Source: Varroa destructor (taxonomy: Eukaryota > Arthropoda > Arachnida > Mesostigmata > Varroidae). From it: a stretch of 64,000 nt of DNA. Position 1 is the stretch's first letter. Every line of letters starts with the position of its first letter. The translations under genes were made by a program, and so were the position numbers. The stretch is taken from the NCBI RefSeq assembly GCF_002443255.2, contig NW_019211460.1:27128481-27192480 (forward strand), read 5' to 3'. Under the pieces are notes generated by a model. The model saw only the letters and a list, made by a program, of their open reading frames with translations, searched no databases and was not told where the DNA came from. Positions 1 through 14,151 of this stretch are shown one piece after another.

Positions 1-2891
1 CTTGATGAGTAAAAGTTCAGCAGAAAATAAACGTACACATTAAGCTATAGGAAACTCTGCGATTCAAACATTACTCACACTTCGAATTTTCCTTTGTGTC
101 AACTTTAAATGTTCCTGAGATCGTGCAAACGGCAGTGCGTGTCCCTACCGAATTACCGAATGGAAGAAAAGTTTAGGAAACTGTAACCTCAGGAAAATCG
201 TCCTAGAGAAGCTTGGTCGTGATGGCATATAGTTTTGCAATTTGCCCCTGGAAGCAGTCGACTCGGCAGCGCCTAAAGTTGAAAATTGAGCCTCACTTAC
301 GACTAGCTGTCCATAGAGTAATAATTAATGCTTATTTGAGCATCATTAAAGAGAAGTACTTTTTTAGAGAGAAGTCTGGTTATCGAATATATAGGGAACT
401 GTCGTACCCTATAGCTTGAACTGAGCTCATAATCTTTGAGATCACCTTCGAATTATAGCTTTAACGCATTGTTCGTATATATAGCTTAAATTTCCCGAAA
501 AAAAATACATACATGTGTATGAAGGGGATTTAAATTCGAATGTATCACGTCATATATATTATTGCTAATTGTATGTTGCAATACCGTTTGAGCAACTGTA
601 GATAGTGATCCTAGTTATCTCGATCAGAGCGTGACACGGAACAGCCTATGCGGCAGTGTTAATAGGACATTTTTAGCGTTGCTGAATGTAGGTAACATTA
701 GTGCCTCAATTCAAGACGCAAATTAGGGTGGATAAAGTTTATCTTTTTTCTTTAATTTACCGATGAAACCATCCGTGCAATTATATCAACCAGCGGAAAC
801 GCTGAAATATATAGGCATAGTTTCGTTTCTGCAAATTAGCTCACGCAAATATAAATCTACACTTAGCCTGAATGAAATGTCCGAGGTCAACTCATATAGT
901 ACTAACAGCAGCCTATTTTACATTAATCGTACTTCACCACTGGATGAAATCCTTAATTGCTTTCTTTGTTTAAGCTTTCCGTCTCAACTCTGCCAATTAC
1001 TGCGCTGTGATATAAGGCTGGTGACCCATTGATGATGCTTCACTAGCTCAAGGACTGCGGTTCTAGGTCATTTAGAATCCTACTTCGAGTTGTTTTACTC
1101 GTAATGTCTGGCTCGAGCCGTACATTGAGCAGGACGATAAAAAGACCTATTAACTTTATGAACGCAGTATAATGACCCGCTACATTTTGTCTTCCGTGAG
1201 AGCTTGTTGTTTGACTTATGTTTCCATAGAGTTGGCAGCAACTACACGAGAACTACGTGAAGACCTACGCTATTCATGAGTACTTTATCATTCCATTTAG
1301 ACTTCTTATGATTCGTAGGGCTTGCGGGTAGTAACGTAAATGAGAGAAATATTGTTGGGCTATCAGCAGTATGTAGACTAAGGACAAACTTCCAAGACAC
1401 AATAACACTGGCCCGCTCATGCGCTACTTAGCGATCTCTGTGGTGTAAACTGTGCCTGTCAGTAGGTAGTGCTCCTACTTCGGGTCTAAATTAACTGTGG
1501 CTAGAGTCAATTTGCCGATGCTACAGTTTAAAACCTCTAAGAAGTGTCTAGAGATAGTTTGCGAATGAAGCTTTTAATCTCTTTAGGGCCCTTATTACTC
1601 GCACGCGTAATCGACAATGTTTTATAATATCTTGACAATAAATATTTACTTCAATTAAACTGCGTCGAAAAATGACCAAGTCCTTTTTGTGTAGAATATC
1701 GGTCCTGACTAAAAATTTTGTGGACGAACAACATTTCTCGAAACTCAGTTAAAACCCCCTGTGTATTTGAAGCCAACCCAAAGCGGCTTCGAACAGGATA
1801 TGTAATGCATCATAAACGGGTTCGCTGGAGGGATAGCTCCTGGTAGCCACCGAATTAAAACGGTTCAAATATATATAGAAATACATAGAATGGAAGAAAC
1901 AAAGATTAGTTACATCTATATCACATTAGCTAAAAAATAATAATTCAATAAAAAGTTGTGTTCCTTAAATTTATATTTTACTGCCTATGGCTTAAATGAT
2001 TGCACCACGTATTTTACGGTAAAACGAGAACCAGTTAATAAAGAGTTCTGTCTTGACCAAATTGCTAATGCGGTATTAAACTGTCCAACCAGTATCCTAG
2101 TATTTTAAGGAGTGCTGCAGTTGTTCACAGTTCGATAGCAACCAGACATGGTAAAATATATATGCGTGGAACAGAAGTCCCGAACCTATCATACGAGCAC
2201 CCTGTAGTGAAGACTGATCTGAGGAATACGGCCTACCTAGTCCGCCTTTATTGAGCGAAGCACCTTCAGTAGCTCGGCCTTATGGCATCTCGTCATTCAT
2301 CACGTTCTTTTAATAAAAGTGCCTACAAGTTCTCTTACAGGAGAACAGTACACACAGCTCACTTACGCAGTCATGATAACCGGCAGAAACCACAGTCTTT
2401 TAGAGTGCACAACGAAGCTTCGATCGCATCCCTCCATTAGTTCGGTGCATCACAAACTTAACGCTCCGAATTCTTCGTCATGAACTTCCGATTAGATTTA
2501 ACCCAGTAGTTAATTATACAGAACGTAATGATTTATCGTGCCGTTATATTAAGCAGAAGAAAGCCCTGCTTTTAGCGAGAGCGATCGGCAACGTTACTAA
2601 GCTGAATACGATTTTTTTCGACTGTTGGGCACAGTGGTCGGCACAATAGCGGCCTCGACTTCAGTGCGGGCTGGGCTTCTCCTGTTCTTCTAGTGTGGCG
2701 TGTATTTACGTGCAGGTACGCCTCGGTACTTTACCTCATGCTATTTCTCATTTTCATTTTTCGACCCTTGTCGTTTAGTCACATCATAAACAGTGAACAT
2801 ATGACTTTGTTTTGTCTGTGCGAAAAAGCTGAGAGAGCAACCGTCGTACGTATGGAACCGAGAGTGCGAGCTGCCACTTCGTTCCGATTAG
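1..2891. other. No recognisable gene
   Basis: AT-rich sequence with only short frames (up to about 90 codons, no splice-supported exon). No repeats of note. Confidence 0.6.
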
Positions 2892-3024
2892 AATTCACAC
2901 TTGAAAGATGGGTATGATGATAGAAACGGTGTCACGGGTGCTTCTTGTGGGCTTCTCATAGAGGTCAAGAAACTTCCGAAACAATACAACACCGGTGTGG
3001 AGTATCAGATCAAGACTATCGCTG
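2892..3024 (+). CDS. Possible isolated exon
   Basis: Open across 44 codons from ccgattag| to gctg|gtgagt. It includes NGVTGASCGLLIEVKKLPKQ and then YNTGVEYQIKTIAG, which has soluble-protein-like composition. The frame in fact continues past the donor to 3131, so it may instead be part of a relic. No family recognised. Confidence 0.28.
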
Positions 3025-6000
3025 GTGAGTGGCTGCTAAATATAAAAATGGCCTTACGCACAGTTTGTCGTACTCGTCGAGCATCGCTGTTAGGCCAGCT
3101 TCGAGCGAGAACAATTGCAGAGTCCGCATAGCAGAGACACGAAAATCCGCACCTCACTCGAAACGAATATCCGTTGGAATATGTGCGAACATAAAGTCTG
3201 TTAATAGTTACTTATTGCCAGTTTTCCTTGTTTCAGTCGAGTCGCACGTTTCGGAGGCTATATGAGACCATTACATTGGAATGGATCTATCTATACGTAG
3301 AACACATCTGTGGACATAACTGAGCTGTCTGAATTACACGTTTTTGCCATTCCTTTATTGCGTATAGCGTAAGAGGTCCTCTCTAAATAGAACGTAGCTC
3401 ATACCATTCGCTTGAATGTTTCCATTGCCAGTTGTAGCAACTGTTTAGACGTAGCACAAAGGACAAAACATAGAACATGGTAAGCAATGACGTCGGCACT
3501 GAAGAGCGAGCCGATACTTGAATGCTTCAATGTTCTTGAGTGATACAACCGAGAGTATCAGTTGAAACAGCGGTCGTATCCGTGCTATGTGCAGCCTTAT
3601 CTTAGATTTATATTATAACTTACCAACTTACTTATAGTATAACTTACCAAAATGAAACGTATAAAAATTAAGTTCTGTAAATTCGATCGTGTCAATATAT
3701 CAGTAGATAACATTGTAACCACTTGTATTTCGTCAGTGTCTTTTATTTTTTAGGTGTTGGCAAGCGGAGACGCTTTACAGTTCCATAGTTCATATTCATA
3801 TTGGCAATATTAAAGCTGAGTTAAGTATTAAACAGCTTCTTAATCGCCCTTAGTTTTGTCTCAAAGTGGATTGCCTCGAATAGAGTTCGTAGTTGTTTTA
3901 TGATTGATACATTTATACTGAAATAATGAAGACAAATCTAATTAACAGCCGGCGCGACGTTTGCCGACGAACGATTTTCTCTGGTGGTTCTCGTTTCGAT
4001 ACGACCTTTTAGTTATCCATATCGGGCTCTTTCGTACGGGGTCAATATAGGTATCTATTCGGGCTACTTGTAGGCGCATTTTTATTTGAGTTTTTTCATG
4101 CACGTACGGATGACGCTAAGCTGAAACCGGTCGACAAAACGCCACTCGTGTGAAAGTAATCAGTTTAAGAGGCTCCCTGCACGTTAAAGGTACAGCGGCC
4201 TTATTGCCTGATAGGCTGTTTTGCTTTTGACTAATGCTGCAGACTCCGTTTTGTTCTTCTTATCATCCCATAAGACAAATGGCTAGCCACTGAGGTACGC
4301 ACTTTATCCTTAAAATAATATTTTGCGCCGGATAGATGCTAAAAGCATTTTAGGGCTCGAAGAAGCTTCTGGAAAGGTAGTCACCGAGACACAGCACAGG
4401 CTGGTAAGATTTTATTTACAAACATATTTGGCTTATGGTTCTGTAAGATTCAAACGACTGCTTTTAGTGTGTAAAACAAAACGTTATTTGCTATGAAATA
4501 CCGTAGTTTTCAGGTTAGGTCGCTTTTTTTTGCCGTAACACGCCATTACAAGAATAACAAACATGTTGACTTTTTTCTGGCGCTCACACCACTAATTCTC
4601 CGAGGAAGGCTTGTGACACGTTTATATGATTGGTTTCTGTAGTTGATGGGGCACCTTGATACATTGAAAACGTCCATAGAACTGACGGTACGTATAGTTA
4701 GGCCAAAAAAATCGGCGGCGAACCTCTTATGAGTATTTCATAAAAGCGCCTAACCACCTTCAGCGCATAATATCGAAAAATTCGTGCAGTGGCCTTATAA
4801 CTAGACGTGTTATCAAACGATTGCCTAATGCGTGCACTGAGTGATAAACATGCGGAACTTTAGCCTCTGAGGTACACTTTAAGGAAAGGATCAGTTTTAA
4901 AGTAATTGCTATCAGTATAAGGTCTCGATAAAGGTGTATAAGGTATAGCCGCTGTTGCTTTATTTATTTTGTACTGGGTGTTAGCCATTCGAATCAGCGT
5001 TTTAGGATGGGAAAAAGCAAAATAAGAACTAATTAACTAAGCCTATTTGTTGCATTTCAACTTATCTCGCAATCTTGTCTTGGAACAGCTCTGATTTAAA
5101 TGTACGATTAAGTATAGCTTTTGACGTATTGCCTGCGACCGAGTTGGTTGAAGGGTTGATTTGTTTTTCTTAGTTGTCATACCCAATATGAGAATCATTT
5201 GGCTAATAATAACTTGATGCACAACGTATATATATTCATGGACAGTGAAGTTCGAATACTTCTTTTGAGGTCACTATTGTCTGACTTTAGAGATTGATAT
5301 CCGTCACGTAGGCAGCTTTTGCAGCCTTGTACAAAGTTTGCCGCCTCTTTGCGATCACGCATACCCCATGTAAACGCTCGTGTTCATATCGAACTTTTGC
5401 CTTTATTATGATATTTCAACTGCTTGCCAATGAAAAGCGGCTTTGCTACTGGTTTAACTACGAACTAACGCCAGCTAAACCTCGGTATTTGTTAAATGAT
5501 AGGTGGGTCATACATGATTTGTTGCGGCCATTTATTTATGTGTGAGTATCCACTGTACTACAAATAATTTCAAATATGGCTAAGTCTGCTAGTGGTCGGG
5601 GCACGTCGTCTTCCTAGTGCCGACGTTTCGAATTGTACTAGGTTTTGCTATTGGTCGTCCGAAATTTCGTACAAAGACTGACAGCCATGGAACGATTTCT
5701 TGTTCCAATCGTACGGTCTACCTCTGCGACAGGCGGTCCAGGCACACTTTTTCTGTGAGGGTTAAATGATCTCAATGCTATCATCAATGTCAATTTCCAG
5801 AGACGAAAAACTATGAGACATACATGGCACTAAAAACTTTTACGGCACTGTAGATCTGTAGCGGACGAAACGATATTTCATATAGTACTCCTATTAGATA
5901 CACTGCCAGTACAGACTAAAAAGCTTTATTTGAATTATTTCCACCTTAATTCCGCTGACCGTTGCACTACATACATATTTTCGAAGAAAAAATTTCCCTT

Positions 6001-6239
6001 CAAACAGTTTAATAATAAGGTGTGCCCATGGGGAACATTGCATCAACTAATTCTCGGAAGTTAAATCAGACCTATAAGAATCGAGTATACTATGCCGATA
6101 TTATAAGCAAAAAAAGTTCAATGGTACAGTATTGTATTACGAAGCAGCATTTTTGGTAAACTAACGCTCATTTCGAAGATTTATAATGCCTCCGGCACAA
6201 GCTCTTCTAACTAGTCCTAAATCCTGTATATCCAAATCG
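3025..6239. other. Mostly featureless AT-rich sequence
   Basis: Apart from the exon candidate at 5325-5541, I see no coding signal, RNA gene or repeat family here. Confidence 0.55.
5325..5541 (+). CDS. Possible isolated exon
   Basis: Open across 71 codons between an acceptor (gcagcttttgcag|) and a consensus donor (tatgt|gtgagt). It starts LYKVCRLFAITHTPCKRSCS and ends with NDRWVIHDLLRPFIY. Both splice sites are good and the last third looks coding. No recognisable domain and no linked exon; an open run of this length is expected several times by chance in the window. Confidence 0.25.
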
Positions 6240-6312
6240 GGGGGCAAAACACCGGGGCTCGAACTTGTACCCTGTAGATTAAGCACGGAAATCGAACAGC
6301 CATAACAAGTTT
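6240..6312 (-). pseudogene. tRNA-Lys(CTT)-like relic
   Basis: The minus strand reads GTGCTTAATCTACAGGGT followed by acaAGTTCGAGCCCC. This closely follows the anticodon arm, variable loop and T-arm of eukaryotic tRNA-Lys CTT (CTCTTAATCTCAGGGT...GGTTCGAGCCCC), with the CTT anticodon intact. The 5' half (D-arm) is not recognisable and the acceptor stem does not pair, so it is a pseudogene or the head of a tRNA-Lys SINE. Confidence 0.5.
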
Positions 6313-6962
6313 CAGGTTTACGTGTACGATGGCTTGTTCAAATTGGACTTGTCGGAGTCGGTCGCCAGTGTTTCTCTGAATTAACGCTGCAGGTGTCTTC
6401 AGTGTCGTCAGTCAATTCAGCATATATCCTTCGTTAACGCAGAGATCTTTTTCGTTGAAAACTTCTTTCTTTCCTTTTCCTTCCTCTTTCCTTAACTTTT
6501 CACTTTTTATATTCCTGGCAAGTGGCGTAGCTTTTTGTTCCAGGCAATCCCTTCTACAGGCAACCCCATATTTCTTCTCCCACTTTCCTGCCCTTTCGCG
6601 CCGTTCACCAAAGCGAATAAACAATAACGTATTCCGACGTTCAGCCAGGCCGATTCGGAAACCAAGCGAAATTCAGTGATGTGGGCACTTTTTATCTGAT
6701 TCATTATAGTTCACTTATCGCCACAAGAAGGCGCGATAAGACACAATTCTATTTGCAAACATGAGTAGTTGTCAAAATGCACTAGCAGTTTGGCTCTACG
6801 TACATTTACAGTTCCGATAGCTATAAAGTCGTTGGCATTAATGTTTCCCTGCTTAAGTAACTTTCAAATAATGACTAGAACAGGTCCAATCATATCACGA
6901 TGATGAGAACAAATGTGAGTAACTCTCTACACTTCTGCGAGCTCATAGAGTTTGGTACTCAC

Positions 6963-7389
6963 TGGAGTTGTGGCACTCGCTGATGAACCCGTTTCCTTGT
7001 TCGCTGTGGTGCTGAAGATAGGTAATCGTAAAGCTTTATTTGCTCCCAGCCCGTCCACTCCAGAGCAGTGCAGATAATCCATTTTCCGCACTTCACGTTA
7101 CTGTTACTAGTGCTAACCACAGCTGAGCCATCATCTCTCCATGATAGCATATAGCACTCCTACAAGGTGTGGCCTACTTGACACATCCGCGGATAAGTTT
7201 AGAAGCTTGTGGGATACGAACTTCGGGCAGCATGAGTTGGCCACAATGAGTGCTCAACGATGAACGAGGAACGAACAAAAGAGCAATCGCGGGGGCACGT
7301 ATAGAGAAGGGCCGGGGCCGATTTGCCCTGAGTGCTGGTAGGCTATTGCCCTTGGCGTCTACCGGCTGTTCCGGTAGTCTTTGCGACAC
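6963..7389 (-). pseudogene. Minus-strand coding-like block
   Basis: Two adjacent minus-strand frames. 7389-7174 starts MSQRLPEQPVDAKGNSLPAL. 7150-6963 includes KCGKWIICTALEWTGWEQIK and ends at a consensus donor (CTCCA|GTGAGT). The block is less AT-rich than its flanks. The frames are separated by a stop and no intron joins them convincingly. It could be one true exon (the second) or an old element. Family unknown. Confidence 0.25.
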
Positions 7390-7494
7390 CCGGCCATGTC
7401 AACGCGAGTTGAAGCAATGGTAGAATTACTGGTAGTAGAGGCAGACAATTAGAATGAATAGAATGATTCCCGTGAGGTTCCCGACAGATTAGTG

Positions 7495-7562
7495 GGTGAC
7501 GTGTTCGCCTGCTAATCCTACGGATACGTTGTGATCTAGGTTTTAATCAGGCAATAGACACA
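7495..7562 (+). mobile_element. Possible tRNA-Ser-like fragment
   Basis: gtgggtgacgtgttcgcc resembles a D-arm. It is followed by CTGCTAATC (an anticodon loop like that of tRNA-Ser GCT), a short extra stretch, and GGTTTTAATC in the T-loop position. Too degraded for a working tRNA. Confidence 0.25.
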
Positions 7563-7659
7563 GTTTGTTTCGCGCTGGGAGTCACCCGTCTAATGAAATG
7601 TCTAACGGCAATGCCGGACGTGGAACTCCTACCACGGGGGATTAGGAGTCATACCTCTG

Positions 7660-10600
7660 CTTAGAGAAATATTTTTGAGCAAAACATATTTCAGTTTACA
7701 AGAGATTATTGTCATAATTGATTTTGTTCTTTATTAAACTATCTGATATAACGAAAAACTGTCCTATAATTTCAATAAATATAACTTCCTAAGCCAGCAC
7801 ACCTTGGATTAATCTTTCCGTAGACGAAAACCTTTAAACATTTCCAGAATTTCAATCATGATTTTGTCGCGGTTTCTCTGTTGAGATGATTGTTTGTTGC
7901 AAAGAAAAGTAAAAGGATTGAGTCTATGAATATTACGATGCAGGAAATGTGCTATTTGCCGGGATTGAGGAGTTTGAGATTAGTCATATCTGCGAACCGG
8001 TTGAAGTGGCAAAGGGGCGAAACATCGAGTTTTCAAAATTCGTTCACAATGTGTGTTTATGTTGTGTTCGTATAGGTTTGTACCAGCGCTCGAAATGATA
8101 GGGGTGTCGTCTAAATTCGATAAAATAGGGCACACCTATTTGGCTGTACGTCAAATATAGTTTTGGGTAGCTTTGGCAAGAAGCAAGCTCTTAAGCAGAT
8201 GGCTAGAAAATTTGAAAAAAAAAAGTAAGTGTTAATTATATCCGCGTCCTAATATGTTGTTGTTGTTAACGTCATCATAAAGAACAACACTCCTTTACGA
8301 AACATCGAATTTGCATGGACAGCAAATTGGTTTGATAAGGCTTTCTACAAAGGCTGAAGTCGTCCTATGCCGATACCTCTCAATAGACAAAAGTAAGTGG
8401 CCACGGTCAAGATCAATTTCAAATACATTTTTTATTTTACTAATGCATATAATTACGAATGCTATGAATGCAAAGTATATCATTTCCTCTGGTTTGAGCC
8501 TCGTCAGTTCTGACCCAGCTTCATTTCTCTTCGGTGATCCATGTGTGCCTGTTTCGTACCGCGCTTTATCGCCTCCACTAAACGCTAATTGCCGTTGCCC
8601 CCACGACTCGTCATCTTCTTTTGTTTTTTCTCTGTGGACAAGCAGTGGTCAATAAACTTGTTATAAATAGAGCAAAGGATATCTCTATCGACCATTCAGC
8701 AACTACCGTAATATAACCGACGTTGCAGGCTAGATCATGTCGTGCCGTCCTGTTTACTTAAAACACTATGTTTATGTTCTGTATAGCCGCTTTAGGAACT
8801 CAGCAATAACGAATCGTGTGTCGTTTGCATTCCGTGTTTTGTGTTCTCGCGATTCGAAACAAGATAAAATTTCAATACTTATTAAGAGAATTTTCAAATA
8901 GTTCCCAATTAAAGCCGTTGATATTTACTCTAAAGATAACCTTATACGGTTCGCGTACTGTCGTATAGTTATGCTGGTGATGGTTCATTTCGAACGGAAC
9001 GTAGCAGAAATTCATCAGAATTGTTCTACCCTCTATTGTTTCTAGCAGCATTGACAGTCATATCTCTGCAGGACTTAAATATCCAAAATATTGACCGAGT
9101 GTTAGCGATCACTTCTCTAACGGAACCGTATATTTGTCGATTCAGATATTATCCATGCACTGAAATTGTTTTGGCTCGTTCAAGGTATTGCTGGCCACTC
9201 GGAAGTTGATTCAAGAAACAGAGGTGTATGAGAGGCAGAATCCTTGATTTAGTTCTATCGTCGGTTCCCTCTCTAATTCGTAATGCTTCCGTTGATTGAT
9301 TTCCTCTGTGTACAGACGTTCAGTTTTTTTCGTGACGCTTCCCGATCTAATCCAGCTTGTGTATGTCGGGCAAGGTACACATATATAAAAACGTGCTATC
9401 ATTTAATAAATGCTAAGTTGTTCCTTCCTATCTGAAGTATTTTCTTTTTAGTATTTGGAACGATGCCGATAATAGGCGATGTATATGATCCTGTTTCCAA
9501 AAATTCACCAAGGCCGGCCTCTGTCCCTTAGATCGTTGCCGACCAGGTTAGTATAGTGCCAACCGCGTGTTCCAAGCCTATCTTTTTACTGGGAAAAGGA
9601 CACTGACAACCCAGAGCGTGCTATTAGTACTGTGAATATGAGATTACGTAATAAAAATCTATAATCTATAATAGCGAACATCTTCAACTGGATGGCAAAA
9701 TTAAATTTCGTGCTCAGAACTAAGGCTACTAGGGTTCTGCATCTGTCATATTGCCAGCAAGGCATGTTAGAGTACTATGGCATACAAGTGTTGACGATCA
9801 ATGCCTTGCCCATATACATGGAACACTGTGCATACGCCGTAATACGACGACAGATTCAGAACTATTTCGGTGTCCTTCATCAATCTGGACAGAATGTTCA
9901 AAACACTTACTCCTAATTAGTACTCGAATCTTTTTTGACAACGTATATTTTTAACCGTACCTTGCATGCTCGTCATGATAAATGATATTTTGGTCTCATG
10001 GGGTCAGAATGAGTCATGCTTGTATGTGTCATGCATCAAGCTCGTGCGAAAGTTAGTTCTAAAGCAAAAGCTGGCTTATTGATTAGATACAGACGCAATC
10101 AAACAGTCACTGCCGCTTGGCCTGGGCACCAAATGACACCAAATGCGATGTCCTCATGCGCGCTTGTTACATAGGCCATTGTTACGAGGCAAACTACAAT
10201 ATTTATGTGCGTACCATATACTTTTATATTCACTTGTATAATACTTGCGTGAGTATGGTCGTTATATTTTCAAGCAACGATAGTTAACTCGGAGCCCATA
10301 GTATACACCCGTTAACCGTTTGCTTGGCTGATCCTGGTCATTGGTGCCTTCTTTACATCTTGTCTTTTACTTCGCGTTAGTCTGCCATTTGCCTAAAGAT
10401 TTTCAGAAGTAGTTTATCTTTTCGATTCAACTCTAGATTGTCCCTTATTATCTAGCCGTTAGAGTTCGATTTTATAACAGCCATAATGGCATCACCTTCA
10501 ATCTCAGTTCTTTGAAGAATACGGCGCAACGGCTAATCCGAAACAGTTGAACTTCCATTCACAAGCCCTAACAACTTTATCTGTTGCGATTACGTATTAT

Positions 10601-13600
10601 GTAATATTATGGCCTGTAGACGTAAGGTCGGTGGCGCATCGGAAGTTGCGGCCTTAGTGAGCAGCCCGTTGGCAGATCGGCGCGCCTAGTCTAACGATCA
10701 CTTTTTTGTCCAATTACTCTGGCTGCACGAAAGGCCGTCTTTTTGCTTACATTCGACACTTAGTTGTATGAGTTAATACTGAATGCGTACGCAAGAGCTA
10801 AGGCATTCGTTCTAGTCCCATCGTGAAAGGCATAATCCACAACGTATACGCTGTATATATAAGCAACCTCTGATCGCTGCCACCATAAGAAAGGTCTCTG
10901 TGTTCTCAGCCTACTAACTAGCAACAGCGGTAAGGGAAACCGTGTGTATAATCAGAGACCTAGACGTCCTTTCTGTAGCTCTGCTAGAGAAGCAGCGCCA
11001 GATCGTTGCAATCCATTTTGCTCGAATCTGAAAGTTCAAATCGTCTGTCATATATCCGAAATATTGATATACCGCCAATCTTCACTGGGAGCGGGAAAAT
11101 GTTCAGTAACATAAGCAAAGCTCTGGAAACGAGTTATAAGTGTTTCCGGTAGTTCCGGCTGCCGCATCCGAACCCGTTATCTTGCATCGAAGATCTTTGA
11201 TAACGTACATAGAGGATGAAATGCCGATGACCTAGCCAAATGTCAGAATGAATCAGCAGGCAAAACAGGACAAGAAAAAAGGATCAGTCAGAATGCCCCG
11301 AAATAATTACTAGAGGTAGAATCGATTGAACAAGCTTAAATTTTGAAAAAATCGGGCAGAGCGTTCTAAACAGGGGTAGGTAATTTTAAGAGCTCTATGA
11401 ATATATCTTTATACTAGGTATATGCAAAGTTTAAATAATAATAACAGGAGATAGATACGCTATCAGCGCAGCGCAGACTAGGATGTTACATACATTAAAA
11501 TAAGGACTGAGCTCAAAACTGTTTCCTGACCAACAAGTTTATGTTATGATCATAATAATCTTTTAATTTTTATGCTAGTTTTGTACATAGCGTTAACCGG
11601 GTGCGGGAACTCGCCACTTCGTCCTAGATAACCTCAACACTGACGAGACGATTTACTTCATTTTAGTTACTGCATCAGTACGACAATAACTGATCAGCTG
11701 CTTTTTCGCGGACATGGCGTACGAGTTTTCAGAAAGACTGAGCAAGCAAAGTGTACTTAATAAAGCCATGAAACACCATACAAAAGGAGGAAATCAAAAG
11801 TCATATTTGTTATATAAGAACAACAATGGCAGTAGATAGAAAAGACATTACGGCCTATACTGTTCTAATAATGTGTGGTAAGCTATGATTAGCCTTTGCT
11901 ACCGTACGCAAATCATCTAACGAGGTAACACAATAAGCAGAATAGACGAAAATAAGCAAACATTGAATCCGAATCAGCGTTTGTTCTAAGTCCAAAAAAA
12001 GCTTTCGCACGGTCCTACTGCCACCTTTATATATGTCTTTGCCTGTTTATATGCCCAAGGCGAACTATTACATTTACATGTTTGCTATGCACGTCATTAA
12101 GAAGGCTATAACGAGTTACGTGACGGGGAATGATGCGTGAAGCGGGATGCTTAATCCTCAGATGAGTGTCTCCTCCAAACTGAACGAGAAGCCGTTCTCA
12201 GTGATAGTAAAGTGAACGTTGAAGTTAAAAATCATATAGAACTGATTGAGTCATTGCCGAACGGCTCTTAGAAAGTAATTGCTTTTCAACATAACAAATA
12301 AACACAAAAGTAATTTAAAGGTACACAGTTACGAATATTTACATCAGCGTTAAGTATACAAACGAAATAACACACATTATCGTTTACTGCCTAATCGATT
12401 CCCATGAATATACTAGGTAACAGGTAGTAGTATTCCTCTAGACGTTTCACGAGTGGAAAAGCCCTATGTGTCGGTGACAGCGCGTATATTCTGTTGACCG
12501 GAGACCGATTCAGAGCACGCAAAACAACGTTTCAGCTCTTAAATGATGCAGGTATATTTGGAATCACGTTTGTAGCATTATATACCGTGTGGACCCTCCA
12601 GACGGCTCTTGCAGCTTGTGAACTATCCCGAGAGCTTCATTGAACTTCTTCCATAGATCTTTATTCATCGTTGTCAATAATTCAACTTAATTCTAACAGA
12701 CTACTAAATCCTAACAAGATGTTTCTATCAAGTGCTTCAAGACGTTGTTACCAAATCGAGCGGCAGTTATGCGTCGGTGATACATATTTTTCAAATTTAC
12801 CTCGCTTATGCCAGTCTCCTTAAGCCATTCGTTTTCCTCGGATGAGCAATAGCTCGCAAACAGGGAGGGTAGGCTTTATTAATGCGCAATATCGGAACCG
12901 AGTGGCCAATACCACGTTACCTCTGTTTTAAGCAACAATATTCGACCGTTTTTCATTACGAATGCTCACCAGGTTTATACACTTATCCGTATTCTCCTAG
13001 TAGAGCACCCTCACAACACATATACACCAGGCGCTACCCGACGCTATGTTGGCACTTTTTCCTATCTAAGCTAGAGTAGATTCAAGCGCGGCCCCGATCT
13101 TGATGTGGTAGTTAGTTTACTCTATAGATTCTGCTACCAACTTCATTGTCAGTCCTATTGAAGTTTTTTTTAATGTAGTTTCTTTTATAACTCCTTTTTT
13201 ATAAATCGCTGCATTTTGTTATCTCGCTGTACTGGGATACGACTTTGTTGTAGGAATACAATCGCCTTATCTTTCTCATTTCGTTGCCTCACTTCGAACG
13301 TTTACTTAGCCTCATCTGTTGTTAGCATTGGTGTTCTAGTCATCCTGTACCCTAAAGCACATGTGTTTCTTTGCTTCGCGCCACAATATGCATGCAACTT
13401 TTAGCCCGTCTAAGGAACCGGACAAGTGACCAATACGGAAACGTTAACGTCTTTTTAAAAAGTCTCAGCTTGTTTTGGAGAAAAAAAAACGTCAAATTCT
13501 GTTTTAATGGCCAATGTGCTTTACATTAAAGCCTCAAATATCTTTAACAGTTCCCCCGAACACGTTTTCTTTCCATCATCCTCTCTCCCGCCACGTGTTG

Positions 13601-13808
13601 GAATCGCAGGCGAAATCATAGCAAATATATGAAAAATGTTCGAAATACCCTAGACGTACACTCAAACTCTTCGCCATCCAAGAGCATGGGCTAGGATAGC
13701 AACCATTAAGGGACTAGTGAAAATAGTTTAATGACGACATTACACTGATGTAGCTCTGTATGCATGAACCATACATAAATAGGTTGTACAGCGTACTTGA
13801 CATATTCC

Positions 13809-13810
<2 letters not shown>
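7660..13810. other. No recognisable gene
   Basis: Six kilobases of AT-rich sequence. Open frames reach 114 codons (8311-8655) but without splice support or family resemblance. Confidence 0.55.

Positions 13811-13850
<40 letters not shown>
13811..13850. repeat. (AT)20 microsatellite
   Basis: Forty bases of uninterrupted AT dinucleotide between ccgt and cgtgg. Confidence 0.97.
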
Positions 13851-13852
<2 letters not shown>

Positions 13853-14151
13853 TGGTTCCCCGTTCGTATTTTGGATGATCGTATGCTCAAGGCTCTGCGA
13901 AGAACAAATTCAAATTCGGTGTACTTCGAAGCAATTTCGCTGGAACAAACAATGCTCCACTAGCTGGGAGCCGATTACGTTTCTCAGGGGGTGACAAACA
14001 GAGCAGCCGAATAAATACTACATATACATTTGGTAAAATATCAATTAGTAAAACTACATCGATCCAACGTGTTACCATGGGGACACCTTCTCGTAGTGGG
14101 TTTCAAGTGTATCGAATGCGCCAGTTTTTCTTAGCGCATAGATTTTTTAGC

